A stretch of 64,000 nucleotides of DNA. Origin: Oricola cellulosilytica (GTDB lineage: Bacteria; Pseudomonadota; Alphaproteobacteria; Rhizobiales; Rhizobiaceae). Each line of letters starts with the position of its first letter. Positions within the stretch are counted from its first letter, which is position 1. The notes beneath the pieces are model-generated. The model made no database searches, was not told the DNA's origin, and worked only from the letters and a program-made list of their open reading frames with translations. The stretch covers positions 62,001-126,000 of the forward strand of contig NZ_JAINFK010000004.1 of the NCBI RefSeq assembly GCF_019966575.1, written 5' to 3'. Positions 1-8,464 of the stretch are shown here, in pieces. The position numbers and the translations under genes are program-made.

Positions 1-270
1 TTCGGCAAACCGTCGGACCTGCGCTTGCGCGAAGCGGATATCCTCCATCTCTCGCGCCGAGACCTTCTGCATCAGGGCTTCGATCTCGGACTCCGACAGG
101 CGAAACGAAGCCGGAGTGTACTTGTCGAACTTCTCCGACAGATCGCGCACGGCCGCATCGCCCCGCGCATCGATATCCTTTAATGTGCCCTCCACGACAG
201 TACGCACCTTCGCGTCGTCGTCGGACCGTTCGGCGTCGGGCTTTCCCCGTTTGAGATATTCGATTGCCAT
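1..270 (-). CDS. Histidinol dehydrogenase family protein (HisD/HpsN-like), partial
   Basis: Only the first 90 residues are present; the gene runs off the left edge. The ATG is at 270 and the protein opens MAIEYLKRGKPDAER, followed by the helical region ending SEKFDKYTP that is typical of HisD-family NAD-dependent zinc alcohol dehydrogenases. It is the last visible gene of a minus-strand ABC-importer operon, 7 nt after the SnoaL-like gene. Location in a sugar or polyol uptake operon rather than a his operon points to a catabolic HisD paralogue such as a sulfopropanediol dehydrogenase (HpsN) rather than histidine synthesis. This assignment is inference, because the catalytic domain is outside the window. 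Confidence 0.75.
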   Translation of the reverse strand, partial: MAIEYLKRGKPDAERSDDDAKVRTVVEGTLKDIDARGDAAVRDLSEKFDKYTPASFRLSESEIEALMQKVSAREMEDIRFAQAQVRRFAE

Positions 271-277
271 TGTTGCC

Positions 278-808
278 TCATTGAGCCGGTTGTGGCGGCG
301 TCTTTTCGCCGCGATCGAAGGCCTCCCAGCCTTCGCCGTTAAAAACATCGACGCCCAATTGCGCCATCACATGCGGGAAATCGACCATCACCCAGTTGTC
401 GGCGATCTTGCCGTCAACGACCTTCCAGAAGTCCATGTACCGGATTTCGACCCGCTTTCCGGTCGGCTCGATACCCATGAACGCGCCCGAGTGGGTCGCT
501 TCCTGCCGGCCAAAGGCCGCGGCCCATTCGCCCATGAACAGACGTGCCTCGTCGACGCAGGTCTTGTCCGAAAAGGCGGCCTGAAACGGTCGCTGCCAGT
601 TGTCCTGGAACTCCCTCAGACCGTTCTTCGTGCCGCAGCCGTAATTGCCCATCCAGCGAAAATTATCCGCAAAGAACTCGCCGATATCGCCGATGCGGTG
701 GTCGTTCAGGCCATCGACCATGCCCTCGATCACGCCGCGCGTTTCGCCGCTCTTCGAAAGATCGGTATCGCAGCTCAGCGCCGCCTGCTTCGGGCGAGAT
801 CCCTTCAT
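278..808 (-). CDS. SnoaL-like (NTF2-fold) protein
   Basis: 176 residues. The pattern of an N-terminal helix, an aromatic-rich middle (FADNFRWMGNYG) and a C-terminal strand pair, YMDFWKVVDGKIADNWVMVD, matches SnoaL/ester-cyclase-like NTF2-fold proteins. The closing MAQLGVDVF also resembles the divergent two-domain protein at 5568-6560. It lies 12 nt after the upstream permease gene and 7 nt before the HisD-family gene, so it is co-transcribed with the importer. SnoaL-like proteins in such operons are usually small-molecule isomerases, hydratases or binding proteins. No catalytic residue can be assigned here and the substrate is unknown. Confidence 0.75.
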   Translation of the reverse strand: MKGSRPKQAALSCDTDLSKSGETRGVIEGMVDGLNDHRIGDIGEFFADNFRWMGNYGCGTKNGLREFQDNWQRPFQAAFSDKTCVDEARLFMGEWAAAFGRQEATHSGAFMGIEPTGKRVEIRYMDFWKVVDGKIADNWVMVDFPHVMAQLGVDVFNGEGWEAFDRGEKTPPQPAQ

Positions 809-820
809 GTTTTCATTCCT

Positions 821-1978
821 TCATCCCTTCACCGCTCCGGCCGTCAGGCCCGAGACAATTTGCCGTTGGAAGACCATCACCAGCAGGAACAGCGGTGCGG
901 TGATCGAAACCGCCGCGGCCACCGCCTCGACCTGGTCTGTCGTTGTCGTCTCGCGATTGAAGTAGCCCGCGATCGCCGGAACCATCGTCTGGTTCTGGGC
1001 ATCAAGCAGAAGCGACGTGACCAGAAAGTCGTTATAGGCGAGCAGGAAGGAGAACAGCCCGGTGGTGATCACACCCGGCCACATGACGGGCATGATGACC
1101 CAGCGGAACGCCTGGAAGTGGGTGCATCCGTCGACGCGCGCCGCCTCGTCCAGTTCAGCCGGAATGTTCTGGAAGAACGACCGCAGCATCCAGATGGTGA
1201 ACGGCTGGTTGATCGACACCAGCACCGCAATCACCGCGAGCGGCTGGCCGTACAGCGTCGGCGCGTTTTCGCCGAGGATCGGGCGAAGCATCTCCGCCGA
1301 ATTGATGAACACCGGAAGATAGCCGGCGACCAGCACCGAATGCGGAAGCGCGCGGAAAATCAGCGCGACGATCAGAATCCAGAACGCAAGCGTGCTCCCC
1401 GACCGGGCCAGACCGTAGCCTGCGAGCGTACCGACCGTGAGCGATACGGTGACGACGCCGGTGGTGACGATCAGCGAATTGACGAAGTTTCGCCAGAAGT
1501 CGTTCTCGACCCAGACCGCCTCGTAGTGCTCGGCCGTGAGCCCGATGACGGGCGCTCCCAACGGCCCCGTCATGCCGTTCACAACATCGAGGATTGGCGG
1601 CAGGATGACGAAAAAGACAACGATGAAGCCGATCCCGAACGCGAGCGAGCCGATGATCCAGCCGACGACGCTCAAGCCGGGCGGGCTGTATCTCGCCACC
1701 ATCCTCGGCAGCCAACGCATGGCGAGGCGCGCCGCCAGGAACAGCATCGCCAGTCCCGCGAGGATGTCGATGACGGACAAGCCATTTCCGCGGGCGCGCG
1801 TTTCCGGTCCGAAGACCACGTCGAGCGGATTTGCGGCGAAGGCGTCGACCGGCGTCTTGAAGCTCATCACCGCGATCCAGAAGATCGGAAACGCCGCGAT
1901 GAAACACCAGGCCGCAAGAAAGGCCGCGGAACCGAAGCGCAGGCTCATCGGCTGACGGAGGGCTTTGGGCGTGACCAT
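821..1978 (-). CDS. Carbohydrate ABC transporter permease, MalG type, with extra membrane segments
   Basis: 385 residues from the ATG at 1978 (an earlier in-frame ATG at 2008 would overlap the upstream gene by 25 nt). The C-terminal two thirds is a normal MalG-family permease, with the EAA loop at EAARVDGCTHFQAFRWVIMP and the ending VSGLTAGAVKG. MalG proteins usually have about 270-300 residues. This one carries roughly 100 additional residues after the first membrane helix, including two more hydrophobic stretches (around DILAGLAMLFLAARLA and GWIIGSLAFGIGFIVVFFVI). It is paired with the MalF-type permease starting 25 nt upstream, and would form the importer channel with it. Confidence 0.9.
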   Translation of the reverse strand: MVTPKALRQPMSLRFGSAAFLAAWCFIAAFPIFWIAVMSFKTPVDAFAANPLDVVFGPETRARGNGLSVIDILAGLAMLFLAARLAMRWLPRMVARYSPPGLSVVGWIIGSLAFGIGFIVVFFVILPPILDVVNGMTGPLGAPVIGLTAEHYEAVWVENDFWRNFVNSLIVTTGVVTVSLTVGTLAGYGLARSGSTLAFWILIVALIFRALPHSVLVAGYLPVFINSAEMLRPILGENAPTLYGQPLAVIAVLVSINQPFTIWMLRSFFQNIPAELDEAARVDGCTHFQAFRWVIMPVMWPGVITTGLFSFLLAYNDFLVTSLLLDAQNQTMVPAIAGYFNRETTTTDQVEAVAAAVSITAPLFLLVMVFQRQIVSGLTAGAVKG

Positions 1979-1983
1979 CGAAA

Positions 1984-3003
1984 TCACCCTCCCCTGTGAT
2001 CGCGCCAACTCCGGCGCAACAACGGAATGAGCAGGATGACGATGCCAACCATGGTCAGCATGGCCGAAGCGGACGCCCGGCTGATCGAGCGGTTGCCGCT
2101 GTCGTCAGGCGTCAGGTAATCGTAGGTCAGCCACTGCAGCGTGATGCGATGCGCCTGCGAGGAGAAGCCGACGACTTCCTCGAATGCGCGATAGGCGTCC
2201 ATCAGATGGATCAGCGCGATGAACACAATCAGCGGCATCAGGTGGGGGATGATCACGTATCTGAGGCGCTCCCACCGGGACGCGCCATCGATGATTGCGC
2301 TTTCGAGCGTATCCTGATTGACGGTTTGGAGGCCCGCATAAAAGACAACGAAGGCGAACGGCGCGACGTGCCAGACCCGGTAGAACAGCATCATCGCTTC
2401 GATCGTCCAGCCCTGTGCGAACATCGAGATGTCGCGATCGAGCCAACTCTCCAGAAGCGAGGTCAGAATACCGTCGCCGATGAACAGCCAGCGGATCGAC
2501 AGCGCCCCGATGACCGGGGTGATGATGAAAGGCAGAAGCGACACGAAGATGATCTGGCCACGCAACGCCCTGGTGAGATTGTTGACAGCCAACGCAATGG
2601 CGAGCCCGACGCCGATCACCAGCGGAAGGGTCACCAGGGTGAAAGTCAGTGTGAACCGTAACGCTTTCCAGAAGTCGATGGTCAGAATGCGGCCTGGACG
2701 GCCGTCCGAGATCGCCTCTGCCACGCGGTCGAGCTGAAGCACATTGGCGTAGCTTTCGAAGCCGACCCATGTGGATGTCGTGCGCACATTGCCGTTTTCG
2801 TCGAGAAGCGGTTGCGTCTTCACTTCCGTCACGCATTTCTGGGCCGGAAATCCGGGAGTGCAGGTCTCGACCTCGACCCGCTCGACGATCGGTTGGTTCA
2901 ACTGAAAGCTCTGCAGGAAGACGGTGACGAGCGGAGCCGCGATGAACAGAACCATCAGAAAGATCGACGGCCCGACGAAGGCAGCGAAAGTTCTGAACTT
3001 CAT
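1984..3003 (-). CDS. Carbohydrate ABC transporter permease, MalF type
   Basis: 339 residues, ATG at 3003. The hydrophobic N-terminus (FVGPSIFLMVLFIAAPLVTVFLQSF) is followed by a polar periplasmic insert containing two cysteines (CTPGFPAQKC), which could form a disulfide. Six hydrophobic segments follow, with the EAA-type loop IDGASRWERLRYVIIPHLMP. The gene lies 78 nt after the binding-protein gene and 5 nt before the MalG-type partner. In the family this subunit forms the inner-membrane channel as a heterodimer with MalG. The substrate cannot be read from the sequence. Confidence 0.92.
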   Translation of the reverse strand: MKFRTFAAFVGPSIFLMVLFIAAPLVTVFLQSFQLNQPIVERVEVETCTPGFPAQKCVTEVKTQPLLDENGNVRTTSTWVGFESYANVLQLDRVAEAISDGRPGRILTIDFWKALRFTLTFTLVTLPLVIGVGLAIALAVNNLTRALRGQIIFVSLLPFIITPVIGALSIRWLFIGDGILTSLLESWLDRDISMFAQGWTIEAMMLFYRVWHVAPFAFVVFYAGLQTVNQDTLESAIIDGASRWERLRYVIIPHLMPLIVFIALIHLMDAYRAFEEVVGFSSQAHRITLQWLTYDYLTPDDSGNRSISRASASAMLTMVGIVILLIPLLRRSWRDHRGG

Positions 3004-3081
3004 GGCGCTCGGCCTTTCTCAGCGGATCTGCAAAATGGGGGTGATGACGGGGCAGCGGTCAGGCCGCCCCGCCGGGTGCGA

Positions 3082-4302
3082 CTATTCCAGGACGCCCGCT
3101 TCCTTGGCGGCTGTCACATAGGCCGCCTCGACTGCCTCCAGCGTCGCCTTTGCGTCGCGTTCTCCGGTGAAAAACGCCGGGAGTTCATTGCCGAGCGCCG
3201 TGTGCATCAGCCCCATCTGCGAGGTCGACGGGTAGGATGCAGGCGCGGGGCTCGCATTGACCGTTGCGATCGCGCCTTCGGCGAGACGGCTGGGCTCATA
3301 GCCCGGAATCAGCCAGATCGCGTCGTCGTTGTTCGCCTTCACCATTTCGGTATCCAAACCTTCGACGATGAGTTTCATCGCTGCTTCCGCTTCCTCGTCG
3401 GTAATGTTCTTGGCAATCACCATGCCGTCCCACCACAGGGTAGTGGCAGGCGCTCCGCCCTCCATTGCAAGAGGCGCGGCGGCCGCATGGACCTTACCAA
3501 CGACCTGGCTTTCGCTCTCGTCGTCCATTGCGCCCGCCCGGCTCGCCCAAAGGTTCGCCATTGCGATCTTGCCCTGCTGGAATTGCTGTTGGACGTAGGT
3601 CGAGTCCGAAACGAGATATTCCGGATCCATGAACTGCGTCAGTTTCTTCATGGTCTCCAGCGCCTTGACGCCAACTTCGGAATTGACGTTCGGAGTACTG
3701 TCGTCATTCACGAAGCTGCCGCCATAGCCGAGGAACATGTTGTTGAAATCCTGAGCCAGGTTCCATCCGGATTTCATCGTCGCGCCCAATGGATACTCGA
3801 CAACGCCTGCTTCTTCTATTTTCTGCGCGGCTGCGATCACCTCGTCCCAGGTCTTCGGAACTTCGATCCCGACCTCGTCGAAAATGTCCTTTCGGTACAT
3901 CAGGTGCTGCGTGTTCACCATCATCGCGACGGCCATCGTCTTACCGTCGATCTTGATCATCTGGTTTTCGCTGAGCCCCTGCCCGTGCTCTGCGATCAGG
4001 TCGTCCAGCGGTCGAATCAGCCCCTCATTCAGCAACGGCGTTACGGTGCCGTTGGAAACGCCCCCGATTTGATAGAGCGCGGGATTCGCCGCCAGCGCAC
4101 TTGGCTGCTTGGTACGGAATTCCTGGTCCAGTTCGGCTTCGAAATTCCCGCACTCCGCCATCGCGTCGGTCACGGATTTCCAGGCCTCAAAGCCAGCCGA
4201 AAGCGATTTGATGGGTGTGGTGTTTTCAAATGAGCAGGCGGCATACGCGCCTGAGCTCATGAGCGAGAGGGCAACGCCGATCGCGAGTGTCTTGAGTTTC
4301 AT
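3082..4302 (-). CDS. Extracellular solute-binding protein (family 1, sugar ABC importer)
   Basis: 406 residues from the ATG at 4302. That start is preferred over the upstream 4353 because it follows an AGGGAGA ribosome-binding site and begins a clean signal peptide (MKLKTLAIGVALSLMSSGAYA, cleavage after AYA). The mature protein shows features of family-1 binding proteins such as MYRKDIFDEVGIEVPKTWDE and FNNMFLGYGGSFVNDD. It delivers substrate to the two permeases downstream and lies between the ATPase gene (4392-5444) and the permeases. A 78-nt spacer with an imperfect GC hairpin follows it, a common arrangement for keeping the binding protein in excess. Confidence 0.93.
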   Translation of the reverse strand: MKLKTLAIGVALSLMSSGAYAACSFENTTPIKSLSAGFEAWKSVTDAMAECGNFEAELDQEFRTKQPSALAANPALYQIGGVSNGTVTPLLNEGLIRPLDDLIAEHGQGLSENQMIKIDGKTMAVAMMVNTQHLMYRKDIFDEVGIEVPKTWDEVIAAAQKIEEAGVVEYPLGATMKSGWNLAQDFNNMFLGYGGSFVNDDSTPNVNSEVGVKALETMKKLTQFMDPEYLVSDSTYVQQQFQQGKIAMANLWASRAGAMDDESESQVVGKVHAAAAPLAMEGGAPATTLWWDGMVIAKNITDEEAEAAMKLIVEGLDTEMVKANNDDAIWLIPGYEPSRLAEGAIATVNASPAPASYPSTSQMGLMHTALGNELPAFFTGERDAKATLEAVEAAYVTAAKEAGVLE

Positions 4303-4391
4303 CTGCTTCTCCCTGGTGGTTTGGCGCGATGTGCCTTCGAAACACACATCCACGCCGGCTTGCCCGTGTGCCGGGCGGTTGACGAAGAGAC

Positions 4392-5444
4392 CTACATCCC
4401 TCCCGTTCGCGCCCCTGTCCGACTGTCAAACAGGTGGCAAATCTGTGCCGGTACGGAGATCGATATCTCCTGGCCGATCTCGGCACGGTATTCCTTGTGA
4501 GCCTTGACGCTGACCAGCGCGCCGCCGGCGCGCACCGTGATCATCGTCGCGTCGCCAAGCAGTTCCATGGTGTAGACCTTCGCGTTGATCTCGCCGCCGC
4601 CCTCGCCGACGGCCGCATCCTCGGCGCGAAATCCGAGCGTGACCGGGCCGTCCGACCCCTGAAGTCCGCCGATTTGGGCATTGTTCGCAGTGAAGACGCC
4701 GCCCTGCAGCGTGCCTTCCATCAGATTCATGGCCGGACTGCCGATGAACCCGGCTACGAACGTGTTGGCGGGCCTGTCGTAGATATCGGTTGGCGTGCCG
4801 ACCTGCTGCACGACGCCTTGCGACATCACGACCACCCTGTCCGCAAGCGTCATCGCCTCGATCTGGTCATGCGTGACATAGATCGTCGTCACTTTGAGTT
4901 CGTGGCTGAGATTCTTGATTTGTGCGCGGGTGGACACCCGAAGCTTCGCATCCAGGTTGGACAAAGGCTCGTCCATAAGGAACACCTGCGGCTGCCGGAC
5001 GATCGCGCGTGCAAGGGCGACTCGCTGCCTCTGTCCGCCCGACAGTTCGGCGGGCTTGCGATGCAGGAACTCGTCAAGCTCGACCATCGCCGACGCCCGC
5101 CGAACACGGTCGTCGTGCTCGCCTTCCGGCACCTTGCGGACTTTCAGCGGAAAGCGGATGTTGTCGTAGACATTCATGTTCGGGTAGAGCCCGTAGGACT
5201 GGAACACCATCGCGATATCGCGATCCTTTGGGTCGAGATCATTGACGACCTTCCCGCCGATGACGATCTCGCCCTCGGTCGCCTCCTCGAGCCCCGCCAC
5301 CATCCGCATGGTCGTGGTCTTCCCGCACCCGGACGGTCCGAGAAGAACGAGAAACTCGCGATCGGCAATCGTCAGATCGAAATTGTCGACGCCGACGAAA
5401 TTCCCCCATCGCTTGGATACGCCGCGCAGTTGGATTTCAGCCAT
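4392..5444 (-). CDS. Sugar ABC transporter ATP-binding protein (UgpC/MalK-like)
   Basis: 350 residues from the ATG at 5444, preceded by a G-rich ribosome-binding site. All nucleotide-binding motifs are visible: Walker A GPSGCGKTT, Q-loop VFQSYGLYPNMNV, signature LSGGQRQR, Walker B VFLMDEP, D-loop SNLDAKL and the switch histidine in VTHDQIEAMTLADR. A TOBE-type regulatory domain follows GFIGSPAMNL. It is the first gene of the minus-strand importer operon, and its promoter region contains the two operators at 5477-5550 shared with the divergent gene at 5568. Confidence 0.95.
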   Translation of the reverse strand: MAEIQLRGVSKRWGNFVGVDNFDLTIADREFLVLLGPSGCGKTTTMRMVAGLEEATEGEIVIGGKVVNDLDPKDRDIAMVFQSYGLYPNMNVYDNIRFPLKVRKVPEGEHDDRVRRASAMVELDEFLHRKPAELSGGQRQRVALARAIVRQPQVFLMDEPLSNLDAKLRVSTRAQIKNLSHELKVTTIYVTHDQIEAMTLADRVVVMSQGVVQQVGTPTDIYDRPANTFVAGFIGSPAMNLMEGTLQGGVFTANNAQIGGLQGSDGPVTLGFRAEDAAVGEGGGEINAKVYTMELLGDATMITVRAGGALVSVKAHKEYRAEIGQEISISVPAQICHLFDSRTGARTGGM

Positions 5445-5476
5445 TCGCCCCCCCCGGAAAGCGGTCGCAAACATCA

Positions 5477-5496
5477 TTTTGCATACGAATGCAAAA
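5477..5496. promoter_or_regulatory. Palindromic operator, importer operon
   Basis: TTTTGCATACGAATGCAAAA has perfect 8-bp arms (TTTTGCAT / ATGCAAAA) around a 4-bp centre. It sits 33 bp upstream of the ATPase start at 5444. A related site at 5531-5550 keeps the same left arm. The shape is typical of GntR or LacI-family operators. No matching regulator gene is adjacent inside the window, and it may lie left of position 1. Confidence 0.65.
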
Positions 5497-5530
5497 CAGT
5501 AGACTCACAAGCAGGATTTTGGCAAGTTAT

Positions 5531-5550
5531 TTTTGCATACGTACCCAAAT
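5531..5550. promoter_or_regulatory. Second operator copy, divergent promoter
   Basis: TTTTGCATACGTACCCAAAT matches the palindrome at 5477-5496 through TTTTGCATACG, then has a degenerate right arm (CCCAAA). It ends 17 bp before the ATG at 5568, so a bound repressor would cover that promoter. Together the two sites suggest that both divergent operons answer to one regulator. Confidence 0.55.
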
Positions 5551-5567
5551 CACGGGACTCTCCCCTC

Positions 5568-6560
5568 ATGACTGACTATCGCGCTGTCGCGCACGACTTC
5601 CTGAACGCCCTACTCCGCGTTCCGGAATCTGACCTTTCCGCCTTTGCCCGGAAGACCCTTTCGCCAGAAACCTTTTGGGATGTGGCTTTTCCCGTTGGCA
5701 GGCTCCACGGAATCGATGCTGTCCTTGAAGAGTTCATCCTTCCCTTCCGGCGCGCCCTGCATCATGTCCACCGCCGCGACGAACTGTTCATCGGGGGGGC
5801 GAACCGCCGCTCCTATGGCGGAGACTGGGTGGCCTCGATCACCCATTATGTCGGCAACCACGCCGACGCGCTTTTCGGCATCGCGCCGAGTGACCGGCTG
5901 GCTTTCCTGCGATCCGGCGAGTTCTATCGGCTCGAGGGCGGCAAGATAGTTGAGGCGAAGCTGATCGTCGATTTCCTCGACCTGATGCGTCAGGCACGCC
6001 GGTTCCCTCTCCCTGAGATGCTTGGTACGGAAATGCTCTTTCCGGGACCCGCCAGCCATGACGGGGTGCTCCCGGACGACAGGCAGAACGGCGAAGCCTC
6101 TCTCGATATCATCGAGAGAATGCTGGCCGACCTTCACACATTCGACCCGTCGACCTTCAGTTCATCGGCACAGACCGGGGACGACGGCTACTGGGACGAG
6201 GACATGCTCTGGTACGGACCGGCGGGCATCGGCTCGAATTTCCGTTGGGAGGGTTTCGTCAAGGATCATCGCGAAGCTTTTCTGAGCGCCTTTCCGGACC
6301 GCAAGGGCGGAAACCATTATTGCCGGATCGGTGACGGAAACTTCGCCGCGATTTCCGGCTGGCCCTCCATGACGATGACGCATCAGGGCGACTATCTCGG
6401 TGCTCCCGCGTCCGGCAAGGCGCTGACGCTTCGGGTGATGGACTTCTACCGCTGCGCCGGCGGAAAGATCATGGAGAACTGGGTTTTCCTCGATTATCTT
6501 GATCTCTTCGATCAGATGGGAATCGACCTGATCGCCCGGTCGGCGCAAATGAACCCGTAG
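5568..6560 (+). CDS. Tandem SnoaL-like domain protein
   Basis: 330 residues from the ATG at 5568, the first start downstream of the operator pair. Two NTF2-fold units are visible: residues 1-150 (ending RSGEFYRLEGGKIVEAKLIVDFLDLMRQ) and about 180-330 (ending DFYRCAGGKIMENWVFLDYLDLFDQMGID). Both close with the same pattern, an aromatic strand, GGKI, a second strand, then D-LDL/M. The second half also resembles the SnoaL-like protein at 278-808, so three related domains occur in what looks like one regulon. Probable cytoplasmic small-molecule enzyme or binding protein; no substrate can be assigned. Confidence 0.75.
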   Translation: MTDYRAVAHDFLNALLRVPESDLSAFARKTLSPETFWDVAFPVGRLHGIDAVLEEFILPFRRALHHVHRRDELFIGGANRRSYGGDWVASITHYVGNHADALFGIAPSDRLAFLRSGEFYRLEGGKIVEAKLIVDFLDLMRQARRFPLPEMLGTEMLFPGPASHDGVLPDDRQNGEASLDIIERMLADLHTFDPSTFSSSAQTGDDGYWDEDMLWYGPAGIGSNFRWEGFVKDHREAFLSAFPDRKGGNHYCRIGDGNFAAISGWPSMTMTHQGDYLGAPASGKALTLRVMDFYRCAGGKIMENWVFLDYLDLFDQMGIDLIARSAQMNP

Positions 6561-6600
6561 CCGACGGCAACGATCGCCCAATCCCGGACCGGGGACCACG

Positions 6601-7425
6601 TTGAAAAGCATCGTCGCAACGTTCGATCTGGAAACCGGGACCAGCCAAACTGTGCTCGCGGTTGACCTGCACCTTGAGGCGCCGAATTGGACGCGCGACG
6701 GGACCGCGCTGATCGTCAATGGTGGCGGCCGGCTTTTCAGCCTGCCTCTCGCATCGCCTTCGCTGCAGGAAATCGACACCGGGTTCGCGTGCAGGCTCAA
6801 TAACGATCACGGCATTTCGCCGGATGGTACGATGCTCGTCATCAGTGACTCCACCCGCACCGAAGAAAGTTGCATCTACACGCTGCCCTTCACGGGCGGC
6901 GAGCCGAGGCGCATTACCGAAAAGGTTCCGTCCTATTGGCACGGCTGGTCGCCCGACGGACGCGACCTTGCCTATACGGCGAGGCGCGAAAAGACCTTCC
7001 AGATCTTCACCTGTCCGGCAGATAGCGGTTCTGAAACCCGCGTAACCCGCGATTTCGATCATTGTGACGGGCCGGATTACACGCCGGATGGCGAGTGGAT
7101 CTGGTTCAATGGCGAAACGGACGGATCGGTCCAGCTTTGGCGCATTCGCCCGGACGGCACGGACCTGGAGCGCATGACCGACGATGAGCGGGTCAACTGG
7201 TTCCCGCACCCCTCCCCGAACGGGAAATCGGTCGTATATCTCGCCTACGAAAACGGGACACGTGGGCACCCGGCCAACAGGCATGTCGAACTGCGGATGA
7301 TGCCCGCCGACGGCGGAACGTCACAGCTTTTGACCAAGCTCTTCGGCGGACAGGGCACGATCAATGTTCCCTCCTGGTCTCCCGATGGTAGACGGTTCGC
7401 CTTCGTGCGTTACGATGTCGTTTGA
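6601..7425 (+). CDS. TolB-like beta-propeller (PD40/WD40-like) protein
   Basis: 274 residues from a TTG start preceded by GGGGA; it lies 40 nt after the tandem SnoaL-like gene. Repeats of the PD40 pattern are clear: ISPDGTMLVISD, WSPDGRDLAYTA, YTPDGEWIWFN, PSPNGKSVVYLA and WSPDGRRFAFVRYD, at roughly 45-residue spacing, which predicts a five- or six-bladed propeller. There is no signal peptide, so it is unlikely to be the periplasmic Tol-Pal TolB. Its place next to a sugar-importer regulon suggests a role in sugar metabolism, such as a lyase-like or lactonase-like enzyme, but no catalytic residues are recognised. It ends convergently 20 bp from the next ABC ATPase gene. Confidence 0.8.
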   Translation: MKSIVATFDLETGTSQTVLAVDLHLEAPNWTRDGTALIVNGGGRLFSLPLASPSLQEIDTGFACRLNNDHGISPDGTMLVISDSTRTEESCIYTLPFTGGEPRRITEKVPSYWHGWSPDGRDLAYTARREKTFQIFTCPADSGSETRVTRDFDHCDGPDYTPDGEWIWFNGETDGSVQLWRIRPDGTDLERMTDDERVNWFPHPSPNGKSVVYLAYENGTRGHPANRHVELRMMPADGGTSQLLTKLFGGQGTINVPSWSPDGRRFAFVRYDVV

Positions 7426-7445
7426 GCAGTGGGAAACGCCCGAAT

Positions 7446-8450
7446 TCAGACCCCTGCCCGGCTTCCGTCCGCGGAAAAGGCGAATGTGCGCTCGGTGTCG
7501 AAACGTGCGTACTGACGGCTCCCCGGCTCCACCAGTTGTTCGCCGAAACCTCTTACCACAAGCAGACCCACCGCGGCGCAGTCGAGATAGATATTGGTAT
7601 CGGCACCCAAATGCTCGACATGCGTCACGCGGCCTTCGATGTCCCCGCCCTCGCTGTCGAGTGTAATGTGTTCCGGCCGGACGCCGAGCGTATGCACTCC
7701 GTCTCTTCCGACCACGCTTCCCTCGATGAAGTTCATCTTTGGCGAACCGATGAAGCCAGCGACGAAGATGTTTGCCGGGTCGTTGTAAAGCTCCATCGGC
7801 GATCCGACCTGCTGGATGACGCCGCCATGCAGGACAACGATGCGATCAGCAAGCGTCATCGCCTCGACCTGGTCATGGGTCACGTACACCATCGTAGTGC
7901 CGATCTCGTCGTGGAGGCGCGCGATTTCCAGCCGGGTCTGTACGCGCAGCGCTGCGTCAAGGTTGGACAATGGTTCGTCGAACAGAAAGAGGTCCGGTTC
8001 GCGCACGATCGCCCGGCCGATGGCGACACGTTGGCGCTGCCCCCCGGAAAGTTCAGCCGGACGCCGTTCGAGCAGCGCATCGAGCGACAACATGGCGGCA
8101 GCGGTTTTGACGCGAGCGGCTATGTCGGCCTTGGGCATTCCAGCCTGTTTCAGCCCCAGACCCATATTGTCGCGCACATTGAGGTGTGGATAGAGCGCGT
8201 AGGTCTGGAAGACCATGGCGATACCGCGTTTTGCCGGCGGCACCGCGGAAACATCACGCCCCCCGATGATGAGGCTTCCCTCGGTGGCATGCTCCAGCCC
8301 GGCGATGATCCGCAAAAGAGTCGACTTCCCGCATCCCGAAGGACCGACGAAAACGACAAACTCTCCATCGGCAACTTCGAGATTGATGCCGCGCAGCACG
8401 TCCACCGACCCGAAGGATTTGCGCACATTTCGCAGTTCGAGCGAACCCAC
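7446..8450 (-). CDS. Sugar ABC transporter ATP-binding protein (UgpC/MalK-like)
   Basis: 334 residues from a GTG start with AGGGGA upstream. Walker A GPSGCGKST, signature LSGGQRQR, Walker B LFLFDEP, SNLDAAL and the switch region VTHDQVEAMTLADR are intact, followed by GFIGSPKMNFIEG and a TOBE-type C-terminal domain. It is the last gene of the minus-strand amino-sugar operon (murQ, binding protein, two permeases, oxidoreductase, ATPase) and should energise the permeases encoded at 9523-11305. It is related to the ATPase at 4392-5444 but belongs to a separate operon. Confidence 0.94.
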   Translation of the reverse strand: MGSLELRNVRKSFGSVDVLRGINLEVADGEFVVFVGPSGCGKSTLLRIIAGLEHATEGSLIIGGRDVSAVPPAKRGIAMVFQTYALYPHLNVRDNMGLGLKQAGMPKADIAARVKTAAAMLSLDALLERRPAELSGGQRQRVAIGRAIVREPDLFLFDEPLSNLDAALRVQTRLEIARLHDEIGTTMVYVTHDQVEAMTLADRIVVLHGGVIQQVGSPMELYNDPANIFVAGFIGSPKMNFIEGSVVGRDGVHTLGVRPEHITLDSEGGDIEGRVTHVEHLGADTNIYLDCAAVGLLVVRGFGEQLVEPGSRQYARFDTERTFAFSADGSRAGV

Positions 8451-8464
8451 TGAGTTTTCCCCTC

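Noticed and set aside
116-1999. 627-codon plus-strand ORF opposite the permease and SnoaL-like genes
   Set aside because: Shadow ORF: His/Arg-rich and without domains, opposite well-supported minus-strand genes.
4434-5567. Long plus-strand ORF continuing upstream of the tandem SnoaL-like protein
   Set aside because: The part before 5568 is antisense to the ABC ATPase gene and runs through the operators; only the section from the ATG at 5568 resembles a protein family.
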